A stretch of 64,000 bases of DNA from Begonia masoniana (Eukaryota; Streptophyta; Magnoliopsida; Cucurbitales; Begoniaceae): positions 1,461,459 through 1,525,458 of the forward strand of contig CM039504.1 in the NCBI GenBank assembly GCA_022432975.1, in the 5' to 3' direction. How positions within the stretch are numbered: position 1 is the stretch's first letter; every line of letters begins with the position of its first letter. The notes beneath the pieces were generated by a model. It saw only the letters and a list, made by a program, of their open reading frames with translations. It made no database searches and was not told where the DNA came from. Shown one piece after another: positions 22,593 to 35,200 of this stretch. The position numbers were made by a program, and so were the translations under genes.

Positions 22593-25211
22593 ATGGGGGG
22601 TCACTTTGATGTGGGAACCTTTGAGGGTCAATTTCATACCAAACGGAAGGCCAGTTTGTCTTCTCCGCGTAAATCGGACTCAAAGGTTCGCGCTTTTTCC
22701 TGTGCTCGCGTAAGATTTTATTTTTTGTCATGGGTTTAATGTTTATGTTGTTTTTTCTTGGTTTAGAGATCTGGCGAGAAGAGAAGCAGCATTGAATTTG
22801 AAGAAAGGCATGATTATGGGTATAAGCGGGCTAAAATGAGAGATCTCGAGTCAGTTTGCCGCTCGGAAGGTGATTTCTGATTTTTTTTTTTTCTTCCGAT
22901 TTTTCAATTCGACATTTTAAATCATGTTTGCTTTGGTCTTCATGTTCCGTTTTGTTCTACTCGTGCTCGACAAATGTTGTTGCGCTTGCGCCATGAATTA
23001 CACCGGACGAATCTCTTTTCTTTTCACTTCTTGTCTTTTCTCTCTATTTCTAAGAAGTTTGGACTTCTTCAAGCTGTTCATCTTTCCTTTGCTGCTCTTT
23101 TGTTTGATTTTTCAGAGCATGCATTATTTCCAGATCATGTTGGTTTATATTTTCATTTCCGTGGCAGAAATAAATAGAGATCAATCAAAAGATTTGAAAA
23201 AGAACGAAGACCACAATCGGTTTCATTATTCTGATGAAGAAATTTCCCAAGTAACAGAAGAACAGATAACATTGAATTTAGATACTTCTCTGGCTAAAAA
23301 ATCAACGCAAAACACGTTCCCGTCTGTTATTAATAGACTGCCGGATCTCAATTCCGAGGCGTGTATTGCCCAATATTCAACCCCAATTGATTTTGATTTG
23401 CATTGTGCTGAGAATTCAGACGCAGGCAATGAATCCATTCTCAGCGAGAATCATATAAATTGTTTCTCCTCCACTGGAATTGGTCTCGATCTCAATGCAT
23501 ATGATGTTTCTAGCGCTGATGACCTCCGAACCAATTCTTCTTCTTCCGAAATTCATGACCACTCAAAATCTAGAGATATCTCGGAGAGTGGGAGTTCGGC
23601 AGGTCCGTTAGAAGAGAAAGATGCACTGAGACTTTGGAAAGAGATTAAGAAAAATGGTTATCTCTCATCAAATCATGGAGGAATACCAAGGCCGAAAAGT
23701 GTTAGAAAGAGTAAAAACTATTTGCTTGAGAGACAGATGGAGCTCGCGAAGAAGGAACAAGTTGACAGGTTTGCAAAGATTGCTGCACCTACTGGATTAC
23801 TTAATGATTTGAACCCTGGGATTATAAACCATGTCAGAAATCGAAAACAAGTGCATTCGATCATAGAAGCACTGGTGAAGTCTGAAAATTTCGAAAATAA
23901 CCACGCTGGAAAAAAACACGACACCAGTATGAAAAGTACAATCGAAGAAGACAATGTCAGAAAACATCTTGAGAATGTAAATGTGCTTAGCTCTCATGGA
24001 TATGAGCATTCAAATTCTTCTTCAGGAAGCGGGCAGACAAGAGAATACACTATGCCAATGGCTAGATTTTATTCGATATCAGATGGTCAAGGAAGTGAAA
24101 GCGAAAACCTCGTATTAGAAAAACGTGCTTCGCTCTTGAATTCGGTGTGTGAGGAAGATGCACTTGCATTAAAATTGTCTTGGTCGAGTAAGGCGTCGAG
24201 GATTTCGAGTTCTCCGTCTCAGGAAAGCTCAGGAAGCTTCATCTGTGTTTCATCTCTATCTGTTAATGGTAAATCTTTTACTCTGCTCTTTAGGTAGTTT
24301 CAATGATTCAAATATGAAAAGGATAAGGAAAAAGAAGGATTTGATTGATGTCATTTTTTGTTTTTCAGCTGCTAATGTTGCTTCTCAATGGTTGGAACTA
24401 CTTCATCTAGACATCAAAGGACGTCTTTCCGGTAATGCATCGGTAATCTAGTTTTTGTCAATAATCTTTGATGTTGATATTGGTTTTCTTCTTTGTTTAA
24501 CCTATTCCAGCTGTATCTTTATGTACTGTGTTCTGGTTTTACAGCATTGAAACGAAGTAAGAAGAGAGTTCAGGCTGTAATTACTGTAGAACTGCCGTTT
24601 CTGATAAGAAAAGAACTTTCAGAAATTCATGACAATGGTTCTTGTTCTTTGGAAGATTTCTCTGATGGATTTTCAGACAACGCTGAGGGAAATTGGCATC
24701 AAGAAAGATGGACTAAATTGTTTTATCAGATGAGCACATCCCTATCCGAAGAAGAGGGACAACTGGTAAGTACGAGATTGTAGTGTTTATTCCTTGATCA
24801 TTTGATTATGCTGATGAAACTGTTTCTTGGTAGCTTTAAATCTCACATGGAATCATTGACATAACTTCAGGAAAGTTGGTTGAATCGTGTAAAAGAAATG
24901 CAAACGCACTGCAACCAGGGTCTGCAGGAGGCACAATCAGGTGCAGCTCGTGGTCATCATCTCTTTGGAGGACCCGAAAACCACTCAAGGTAAAGCGCAT
25001 TAACGGACATAAACAAATCATCCATTGTGTTGAAATGGCTGTAAAGATTAAAATTGTGCGTGTAGTTTCTTAAGTTGTCGATTGCTTGTTTTGCAGATCA
25101 TCGAAAATGAATGGACCAGAGAGACGAGAATTAGCAGTGGGGGCGGCAGCAGCTTCCATATATTCAACGTGCAACTTTTTGATGGAGAACATGTCCTGTT
25201 TTTGCTCTTAA
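22593..25211 (+). CDS. Conserved plant protein of unknown function (7 exons)
   Basis: Exons 22593-22685, 22767-22869, 23168-24268, 24369-24431, 24545-24765, 24871-24989 and 25097-25211 join in phase to 604 residues, all with GT-AG introns. The start M-G-G-H-F-D-V is the first ATG of exon 1. The protein is hydrophilic and Ser-rich. It has two short LDLN-type motifs (L-P-D-L-N, G-L-D-L-N) in the N-terminal half, which resemble EAR repression motifs. A conserved core contains the segments DALRLWKEIKKNGYLSS, LAKKEQVDRFAKIAAP and LNPGIINHVRNRKQVH. The C-terminal part has WLELLHLDIKGRLSALKRSK and ends R-R-E-L-A-V-G-A-A-A-A-S-I-Y. I recognise this as a land-plant family without known function. Nuclear localisation and a repressor role are only guesses from the LDLN motifs and basic patches. 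Confidence 0.85.
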
Positions 25212-26498
25212 CCCGACCACAGACCTCGGCTAACACACTGCATAATTATATTTGACGTTCTTCTCTTCTCTCCATGAATTCTAGATAAGTATATTGTATC
25301 CTAAACTTTGATCAAGTCTTTGATTCTGTAACACTAAAGAGTAGAGGCAGTCTCTTTTTTCAGAGATACTGCTTGTAGAATTGCTTAGAACTTAGAACTT
25401 CAATGGTAGAATTCTGATTGAGCAAGCAAGCTTTTTTTCCCCATTGTTGTTCATGAAAGCGTGTACGACAACGATTCTCAACTACGTTAACGTAGTATTG
25501 TGGAGCCGTTGAAGTCGAATGTGAGTGTTCTAGATTGGAAAAAAGGGCCTATAGTTTGAATTCACAGTAATAATAAACCATTTGTTCTGGTATTTGTCAT
25601 TGCCATTATAGCTGTGTCCTCCGACCCAGACAGTGCTCTCTTAATTTTTTGAGCCACCCATCTTCTCCCCACGAAGACCCAAATGCACATGCCTACGAAC
25701 AAGGTTCGTCCTTTTCCAGTTCGTAGCATAGTCTTCTAAGGCGTTTGGTCGTGGATTCCGACAGAATGCCTTGCATTGATCACCGTCGTCGGCGTGACGT
25801 TGGAGCACATTGGGTCTCAAATAGCCTCTCTTTTCCCACTGTGCTTGTCTATAGGCTTATTATTCTATTCATTTCTTGACATGACTTTGCTTGGGAGTCG
25901 GCGCTAAGAATCTTTCGGGTCTTCACTCTCTTGAGTCACCTTTTGACTCGCTGAACTGTCCTCCCCTCGATTTCAAAAAACAAACTTGCTGTCATTCGAA
26001 GCACATGGCTGGTTTGAATTTGACTTCATATTTTACTCCATTGATATTTTGAAATTTCAAAAGACAAGACCTGTTTCAGGTGGTCTCTGACAGTAATGGT
26101 TGCTAAAACTTGAATGGTACACATCCTTCTAGGTCTTTCGTAGTGCTTTTGTTTCTCGTTACACATGATGATTGCTTGTTAGAGAGGAAGAAATTAGTCT
26201 AGTCCAAAAAACAAATCTGAAAACGAGAGGATTGGAAAATTGGCCACCGATATTGTAAAAAAGGACCCAAATTGGAATCCGGAGACTAGGAATCCGGCAA
26301 TACAGATCTAACAAACAAAATAAACCTAGCAAAGTTAGAATTTGAGAGAGAGCTTAGTACAACAGGTGAAATGAAACATAAAAATCTTCGAGCAATTTAA
26401 TAATCTTCCACCTCCTCGAGGACCACGTGAAATATACCGGATTCTTCTTCTCCGTATAACTGTTATGAATCCATCAAACAGAATGATATTAGTCAGAT
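25212..26498. other. Intergenic between convergent genes
   Basis: Presumed 3' UTRs of the 7-exon gene and of the PXC2-like kinase, plus AT-rich DNA. No recognisable gene or repeat. Confidence 0.45.
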
Positions 26499-29400
26499 TC
26501 ATCCCGACTCCTCGTTACTCTCCGAAGGGCATCGAATCAGCTCCAATATATTTACTACCTCCCCCATATCCGGCCGGTTTGATGGCACTTGAGACGTGCA
26601 GATCAAGCCTAATTTTATGACGGGTATTGCTTCCTCGGATGGAAAGTTCCCCAAGAGCCTCCGGTCCACGCATTCTTCCACCCTGCCATCTTCCAATGCT
26701 CCTCTAACCATGTCACAGAGAATGACCACATCATCTTCCATATACTCGACCGGTCTTTTCCCAGCGACCACTTCCAGGACCAAAACCCCAAACCCGTAAA
26801 CATCACATTTTTCAGTTATCTTCACTGTTTTGCAGGCGAATTCTGGTGCCATATAGCCAAGCGCGCTCTGAATCTTGCTGCTTAAAACATATCTGTCAAG
26901 CATTGGCAACAGCCTAGCTAGGCCAAAATCTCCAACCTTGGGCTCACCAGAGCTGTTAATCAGGACATTGCTTGACTTGATGTTGTAGTGGATTATGTTC
27001 ACTTGGTGCAAGTAAGCCAAGCTTTTTGCTGTCCCTAGTATTATGTTGAATCTGTCATCCCATGAGAGGACGTTTCCATCCAATCCTTCGTGGAGATGCT
27101 TGTACAAGCTTCCTCCGGAGACAAATTCAGATATAAGGAGCTGCAATGATGGAGTCCAGTAATAACCTTGAAGGGTGACGAGATTTGGGTGCCGGACTTT
27201 CCCCAATTTTTTAACTTCCTTTTCAAATTCATCTTGGGATTTGACGAGACTAGAGACAGTGAGCTTCTTGATTGCAACTGCATACCCATCCCGAAGAAGA
27301 GTCTTGTAGACCGTCCCAAACCCTCCCCTCCCAAGTTCACAATCTTTGTTGAGGAGAGCATGAGCACCTGTACTGAAGTCTGGTTTGCCTGAAAACATGA
27401 CGAGCTTGCCGGAATTGGCATCTGTAGTGGAGGAATGAAGAAAGTCATCCTGAGTCGATAAAGTGAGGGGTGCTGCAGACTGAGATGTGGATGTGCGAAC
27501 ACGGAGATTAAGGACAGTGATTGCTATTACGCCAATCACAATCAGAGCAGCTGCTCCAATGGCAATGAGGGCTGATATGCTGAGGATAGCTTTCTTGTGA
27601 GCAAGACCAGGAGGTAGAGGATTGGAGGTGGAGTCAGAAGAGGAGCCGGGGTCGAGAACAATAGGTTTGGGAAGGACGGCAGGGCAAGATTTTTTAACAA
27701 CAGAGCCACATAGAGAAGGATTGCCAGAGACCGAGGTCGGGGAAATGGTGTTGAAAAAGCCACCTGCTGGCAGTTCACCATGGATGTTGTTGTGAGATAT
27801 GTTAAACAAAAGTAGGTTGGGGAGATTCGCTAGCTGCTTCGGCAGTGTTCCGTTGATGTTGTTAAAAGACAAGTCGACGATTTGAAGATCAGTTAGTTTC
27901 CCCAATGATGAAGGTATCTGACCATTTAACTTGTTTTCCGATAAGATTCTGCAAAATCAAATCAAATAACGACGACAATTTAATCAAACGAATCATAAAT
28001 AAAGAGGTGATTTTGCTCACACTGCCATTTTCTCTGCAGAAACAGAATCCAAATTGTAATAATAAAGTAAAATCTTTGATCCAGTTATTATCTCTGTGTA
28101 TCTATTTAAGTGCAGATGAAAAATGGCACGATTCAGACAAGGATTCAAGCTGTAAAAAACTAGACAAGTTGACTACAAACAAAGCAAAGACAACTCACAA
28201 TGTTTCTAGAGAAGAGCAATTGCCAATCGAATAAGGAATTGACCCACCAAGATAGTTCTTCTCTAGTCTAAGAACTTTCAACGACACTGCTCCACCAATT
28301 TCCTCCGGTATACTTCCGTTTAGCTGATTCCGACTCAAATCAAGGGTGTCCAGAGCTGTCATCCCTCCAACGGTTTCGGGAATATGGCCAGCGAGAGAAT
28401 TTCTGGACAGGTTGAGGAACTGCAGACTACTGAAAATCATTATGTCAGGTGTAATAACACCAGAGAATCCATTGTGAGACAGATCCAAAACTTGAAGATT
28501 CGGAAGCAATTTGCCAGAAAAAGCAGATACTGGGCTAGAAATACTTTGCTTGCTCTCAGAAAAAGTGATGTTTTGTGAACGGAGTTTGAAAATCCAGGCA
28601 GATAGATCACCGGAGATGGAATTATGACTGAAATCTAAGACCATTAGGTTATGGCAATTATTCATAGAGTCCGGCAAGCTACCAGTGAAACCATTTCTCG
28701 AGAAATTCATTACTTTGAGAAATTGGAGATTTCCAACTGAATTGGGAATCTGACCAGAAAATGAGTTTGCTGAAAGATCCAACATCTCTAGACTTTTCAT
28801 CTCTTCTATCCACTCAGGAACTTCGCCAACAAATGAATTCTTCTGCAACCTTAAGTTATTACACAGTGACAGTTGCCGGAATGCGTCCGGAAGATTACCG
28901 GAAAAAAGATTCTCGCTCAGGTCTATAGATCGCAAGAGCAAACAACTTCCAATTCCATCAAGAACCTGCCCGGAAAATAGATTCTTACTCAAGTTAATAA
29001 CACGCAGATTATTCAAGCCTTGAATCTCCTTCTGAATGTTGCCCTCTAAAAGATTATTCGACAAATCAAGTGTGCGCAGGCCACTTAGGGACCAAATTCC
29101 AGAAGGTAACGAACCAGAGAACTGATTAGTTGACAAGTTAAGCGCAGCAAGACCGGCGCATGATGCTAAACTGTCAGGGATTTTTCCCGAAAATTTGTTC
29201 CCGGCCAAAGAAATAGCTCTCAGAGACCCACATTGATCAAAGAAATCGCTAGGTAAACTCCCAGAAAAACCGTTGTCCCCCAAATCGATCTCCCGGAGAT
29301 TATCGATCCGTGCAATGTTAGGGCCTACCTTTCCAGTGAGATTGTTGTTTGAGAGCGATAGCTTCCGTAGAAACTGTAGCTGCAATAGCCCACGACCTAA

Positions 29401-29655
29401 ACGACCGGAGAGAGAAAATCCGGCGAGGTCGAGCTCAATAACCCGGTTGGATCTCGGGTTGCATTTGACACCGGTCCAGCTACACGGCGTATAATCGTCT
29501 TCACTCCAAGAGGCAAGCTTCCCCTTTGGATCTTGAATGTCGGCCTTGAACACTATGAGCCCCAATACGTCATCGTTCAAAGAGAGATTCAGACTGCTCG
29601 CGAACACAGGAGCCAGCAGTAACAAGACGAGCACCTCGCCCAGGTTACGCATCAT
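26499..29655 (-). CDS. PXC2: PXC2-like leucine-rich-repeat receptor-like kinase
   Basis: Two exons, 29655-28199 and 27948-26499, join in phase to 968 residues, very close to the family length. Order: signal peptide (M-M-R-N-L-G-E-V-L-V-L-L-L-L), LRR N-terminal cap (DDVLGLIVFK, P-C-S-W-T-G-V-K-C), about 20 LRRs, a juxtamembrane Cys pair (S-L-C-G-S-V-V-K-K-S-C), transmembrane helix about 606-632, then the kinase. The kinase has G-R-G-G-F-G (692-697), V-A-I-K with Lys about 713, and DFG (826). The catalytic-loop HRD is replaced by H-Y-N (806-808), so the catalytic Asp is missing. The Arabidopsis PXC2 group shares this, suggesting a pseudokinase or scaffold. PXC2 is linked to vascular development. 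The ATG at 29655 was chosen because it directly begins the signal peptide. Confidence 0.95.
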
Positions 29656-31183
29656 CAACAGGACGGCCTCAACAAACTGAAAGAGAATACAAAGCCATGA
29701 AACAAGAGCAACTTCAATCAATCACCATGAGCTTCAAGAGCTCAATCGAGACCAAAAAAATAAGTGCAGGAGCTAACTCGCTCTATAATATCCAAAACTT
29801 ACGGTGAAAGAACACTCACAAAAAGACAACCTTTTTCCTCTCAAATGGCTACATTTGGAGAAGAAGAAACGAATCGAAGTGAAACTAAATGCTCTTACCC
29901 ATTAGAAAGCAAAGAACTAATCTGTGGAAATCTCTGAAAACCGAAAATAGCTCGAAATACGTTACAAAGTAAAAAGTGTTGAAAAGGTAATATTTTGAGC
30001 CATGGAGTGTAGTGCGAACGGATATGTGAAGAGAGTCAGGACCGCTTTGATCTACCAACCTTCAAACTCAGAGCATAACATAGAAAGTTTCGCTGAAGAG
30101 TCGAAGCGGTCAGCCTGCTGAGATTTTCGGAAGAAAGAAGCTTGGAGGACAGCTAAGTTCCAGGACTGGAAAAGGTCGCCGACGGGAGACTTATTCACCA
30201 GAAAGTCACTTCGGGTCTAAGAAACGAGCTTATAAGTTATATAAGCTCAGTCTCTTTCCCTCTCGTGTTTCAAACAGCAGGTAGATGGGTTCAGCGTCTT
30301 ATTTTGTTGGGTAGGCTCATGGCGAGAACAAATCGAGGTAAAGAGTCCGACGAGGGTGTCGACGTAGTCACTGTCACCGATACTTTTTCCGACATGGTAT
30401 CCAAAGTGTACCCTGTGATTTTAATTTAAACTACACCTCGAAAGAGCAAAAATGAGAAAGGTAAATGGTGGCATACTAGTAAAGGAAGGAACATTACTGA
30501 TCGAAACAACTAAACTGTTAAAGCTTTTGGCTATGGAGTCTATTTCCACCTGCAATCAAACACTACCAACTACAATCCACGTCTTTAATAAGAGTATGAT
30601 GCCAGGTTGCTGTCATCTCATCTACTCAATGGAAAATGGCAGTTTGAGTAAATTGAAGGAGAAGAGAGGGCGAGAGCTTGAGAAGAATGTGGTGAGAGAG
30701 AAAGTAAGAGAGAGAAAAAGTAAAAGCAATAAAGATAGCCGATAGGTTGGTGGAGGTGGGTGGCGCAATGAAATAAAAGGCGAAGGAAGAGGAGGAGAGA
30801 GAGCAGAATGCAGAAAAAGGACTTGCAGGCAGGGAATTGTGGAGGGAAAATTACCTTTTCCTTCAAAGCAATCATCAATTCTAATTAAATCAACAATGGC
30901 GACTTCCCCACCATTCTTCAGCCTTTCTTATTATTATTCTCAGTTCTCGCGTTCAATTCTCTGCAAATTGTCAGGGAAACACTTAATGCAAATACCCATC
31001 ATTCTATATTGTAAAGAAAGCTACGCAGAAAGATTAAACGTAGACAGATAAAAACAAGAAGAAGCTTTGATGGCTCCTTTTTATCTCAGGGTAAATGAAT
31101 CTTTTTGGCGACTACAGACAATTACTTTAGACCCCTTCTGTGTGTCTCATGCTCCTGCAATTTCACTGTCATTTAGCAGAGAG
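29656..31183. other. PXC2-like promoter region up to the retrotransposon
   Basis: Upstream DNA of the PXC2-like gene, containing the presumed leader and promoter. A purine-rich tract (about 30650-30730) stands out. No additional gene recognised. Confidence 0.45.
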
Positions 31184-31188
31184 AATTG

Positions 31189-31500
31189 TGTTGAGTTATG
31201 TAGCCTAATTTAGGTGGGGTAATTTGGTCATTAATTACCTGTTATTCTGTAACCCTAAATCGTCTATTATATAAAGACGTGTTTAGGTTATAGAGTTGGA
31301 TCAACATAGAAAAGACAGAGTGTCTGAGTGTGTGAGGAACAACTGTTGTAACTCCGGTTTTTCATCTTAGTGAAATCTGTCAGCGGCCAGTGGACGTAGC
31401 TCTCGCGACGAGAGTGAACCACTATAAATCTGTGTGTTATTTCTTTTTCGTATTTCTTAAATCGTTCGTTACAGGAGGATTAGGGCGTCTAATCCTAACA
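31189..31500 (+). repeat. 5' LTR of copia element
   Basis: 312 bp, beginning TGTTGAGTTATG and ending CTAATCCTAACA. A TATA box (TATATAAA, 31268-31275) should drive transcription of the element. Matches 36239-36552 apart from two G-run length differences. Confidence 0.97.
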
Positions 31501-31502
31501 AC

Positions 31503-31514
31503 TGGTATCAGAGC
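31503..31514 (+). other. Primer-binding site (initiator tRNA-Met)
   Basis: TGGTATCAGAGC lies two bases after the 5' LTR. It is the standard complement of the 3' end of plant initiator tRNA-Met used to prime minus-strand synthesis in copia elements. Confidence 0.93.
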
Positions 31515-32262
31515 TTCGAGGTTGAAGTGGTTTTTCGGAAAATCAAGGTTTGTTTTTCGAAGGGTATCGGGCGATTTAGGTTTTGCAATTTTGGTTTGTG
31601 AAATTGCAATATTTTGGAGAAAAGAAATTAGAAAAAAGGTAAAAGAAAAGGTTTTTTGGTTTTATCTTTGTTTGTGTTCTGTTCTTCACCACGAAGAACA
31701 GAGAAGCCAACGCCGAACAGAGAAGAGCCCGAGCCGCGCAAGGAGTCCGAGCACCGCCGCCGCGCCAGACCGCGCCGCCGCGCCCGCACAAGCACCGCCG
31801 ACCTGCTCCGCCGCCCCGACCGGCGCAGACCACGAAGAACAGAACCTCGCCGCGCGAAGGAGAACCCGAGCCGCGAGGAAACAGAGACGCCGCGTGGAGA
31901 TCGCCGTCCAGAACCCACGCCGACCGCGCAACAGAACCCACGCCGTCGCTGCCTTGCCGCACAGAACCCACCGCCGCGCTCTGTTCAGAATCGCCGCCCA
32001 TTCTTCGACTCCGATCGTGCTTCGATCTGTGTCTGAACTTCAGTTTGGAGAAATAGTTTTGGTGCACTGTTTCTCACGTTGTTTTGGGGAATAATTTCTG
32101 GTTAATTGGTTGAAAATTCTGAATTGATTTTGGCTACTTAATTGTTCTGAAATTATTGGGTTTATTTTTGATTGGGAAATATCTGAAATTTGGGGCGGAT
32201 ATATTGGTTCTGATTTTTCAGGGCAGAATTATTTTGATTGTTTAAAAGGGAGATTTTGAACA

Positions 32263-35200
32263 ATGGCAAGTGATGAAAGCAGTAGCCACGGTATTAGAAA
32301 ATTCAATGGGACAGATTTTGCGTTTTGGAGAATGCAAATTGAAGACTATTTATACGGGAAAGATCTTGAACTTCCATTGAGTGCAAAACCAGAAAAGATG
32401 GACGACGTTGAATGGAATCGCCTTGACAGAAAAGTTTTGGGAGTCGTCAGATTGACGCTGACTCAAAGCGTTGCTCACAACGTGGCGAAGGAGACAACTA
32501 CAGCGAGTCTGATGAAGGCTCTATCTGATATGTACGAGAAACCCTCTGCGAACAACAAAGTGCATTTGATGAAAAAATTGTTCAATCTGAAAATGGGTGA
32601 AGGTACTTCTGTAGCTGCACATCTTAATGAATTTAATACTGTTGTGAATCAATTATTATCTGTGAATATTGATTTTGGGGATGAGGTTCGAGCTCTAATT
32701 TTGTTGGCGTCGCTACCAAATAGCTGGGAGCCTATGAGGGCAGCAGTCAGTAATTCAGTCGGCAGTGCAAAATTGGTATTTATTGATGTGAGAGATCGTA
32801 TTCTAGCTGAGGAAGTTAGAAGAATTGATTCTGGAGAAACATCAAAAGGCTTAGCTCTCAATGTTGAAAACAGAGGAAGAAATAATAACAGAAACTCCAA
32901 CCGTGGTAGGGGCAGATCCAGATCCAATTCGAGAAATGGAAGGGGTCACTCTAAATCCGGGAAAAAATTTGAGTGTTGGAATTGTGGCAAGCAGGGTCAC
33001 ATGAAAAAGGATTGCAGAGCTCCGAAGAAGAACGATACTGAAAAAGGTGATGGAGCAAATACAGTAACAGAAGAGGTCACTGACGCATTGATTCTTTCAG
33101 TCGATAGCCCGATAGACTCATGGGTCTTGGACTCGGGAGCATCCTTTCATACCACAGCTCACAAAGAACTAATGGCAAATTATGTAGCTGGAAATCATGG
33201 GAAAGTCTATCTTGCAGATGGTGAGCCACTGGATATTGTGGGCATCGGGGACATTAAATTGAAGATGACAAACGGGTCAGTTTGGAGTATCAATAAAGTA
33301 AGACATGTTCCGGGTTTGATGCGTAATTTGATTTCAGTGGGGCAGCTTGATAGTGAGGGTTACCATGTTAGTTTCGGAACCAATGCGTGGAAGGTAACTA
33401 GAGGAGCGATGGTCGTCGCTCGAGGTCAGAAAACAGGAACCCTATACATGACTTCTACATGCAGAGACACAATTGCAGTTGTTGATAGCTCGAAGAACAC
33501 AGAGTTGTGGCATTGCAGATTGGGCCACATGAGCGAGAAAGGAATGAAAATTCTTGTGAAGAATGGTCAGATTCCGGAGCTGAAGTCTGTTGAGCATCAG
33601 TTTTGTGAAAGTTGCATTTTTGGGAAACAGAAACGTGTCAGTTTTCTAAAGGTTGGCAAGGAGCTGAAGCAGAAAAAACTGGAATTAGTGCACACTGATG
33701 TGTGGGGACCCGCACCCGTTTCTTCTCTTGGTGGATCACACTACTACGTGACGTTCATAGATGATTCCACAAGAAAGGTTTGGGTCTACTTCATGAAGAA
33801 CAAGTCTGATGTATTCAGTGTTTTCAAGAAGTGGAAGGCCTTGGTTGAGAATGAAACGAATCTGAAAGTGAAGTGTTTGAGGTCCGACAATGGAGGCGAG
33901 TACATCAATGCAGAGTTCACCGAGTATTGTGCTATGAATGGGATTAAGATGCAGAAGACCATTCCTCGAACGCCTCAAGAAAATGGAGTAGCTGAAAGGA
34001 TGAACAGAACGCTGAATGAACGTGCAAGGAGCATGAGATTGCACGCCGGACTGCCTAAAACCTTTTGGGCAGATGCAGTCAGCACAGCAGCCTACCTGAT
34101 AAATAGAGGACCATCTGTACCTCTAGAGTTCAAAGTTCCAGAAGAAGTTTGGAGCGGTAAAAAGGTAAACTTTTCTTTTCTGAAAGTTTTTGGCTGCTTA
34201 TCATATGTTCACATTGATGATTCTGATAGAAGTAAACTTGATTCGAAATCTAATAAGTGTTTTCTTATTGGTTATGGTGACGCCGAGTTTGGTTATCGTT
34301 TCTGGGATAATCAAAATCGGAAGATCATTCGCAGCAGGAACGTCATCTTCAACGAACAAGTTCTTTACAAGGATGCTGTTGGTACGATTTCTGACAGTGG
34401 GAGTTCTGTATTGAAAGAGTCTACTGCGGTCAATTTCGGAGATTTTTCAGCTGATAATAGTCCGACTGTTGAAGAAAATCGGGGTATTGTTGAAGAAGAA
34501 GTTGATGAGAATGTGGCTCCAGAGGTAAATCCGCAAACGCCGATTGCAGAACCAAGAAGATCATCCAGAATCAGCAAACCAACTCAGAGATGGTCCCCGT
34601 CTCTTAATTACATTTTGCTTACTGACAGAGGTGAACCGGGATGTTATGAGGAAGCAGAACAGTCTGATGATTTGATTGAGTGGGAGGCAGCCATGAAAGA
34701 TGAAATGGACTCACTGAAATCAAATGAAACTTGGACATTGACCAAGTTGCCGAAGGGAAAGACAGCGCTGCATAACAAGTGGGTTTACCGGATTAAAGAA
34801 GAACCTGATGGAAGCAAGCGATATAAAGCCAGATTGGTTGTCAAGGGTTTTCAGCAGAAAGAAGGCATTGACTACACCGATATTTTCTCACCAGTGGTGA
34901 AGCTGACAACGATCAGAACAGTTTTGAGTTTGGTTGTGAAAGAAGATCTTCATCTGCAGCAGATGGATGTGAAAACTGCTTTCCTTCACGGCAGTTTAGA
35001 TGAAGAGATATACATGCGTCAGCCACAGGGTTTTGAGATGAGAGGAAAAGAGGAACTTGTATGTAAACTACAGAAGAGTTTGTACGGTTTGAAACAGGCT
35101 CCAAGGCAGTGGTACAAGAGATTTGACAGCTTCATGAAGAATAACAGTTTTGTGAGATGTGAAGCCGATCATTGTTGCTACATCAAAAGGTTTGATAATT

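Noticed and set aside
27041..27502. Alternative 153-codon minus frame within the kinase
   Set aside because: Overlaps the PXC2-like kinase in another frame; it has no independent motif.
31390..32094. ORF of 234 codons between 5' LTR and gag
   Set aside because: Arg/Pro/Ala-rich frame produced by the GC-rich leader of the retrotransposon; several frames on both strands are open there and none is conserved.
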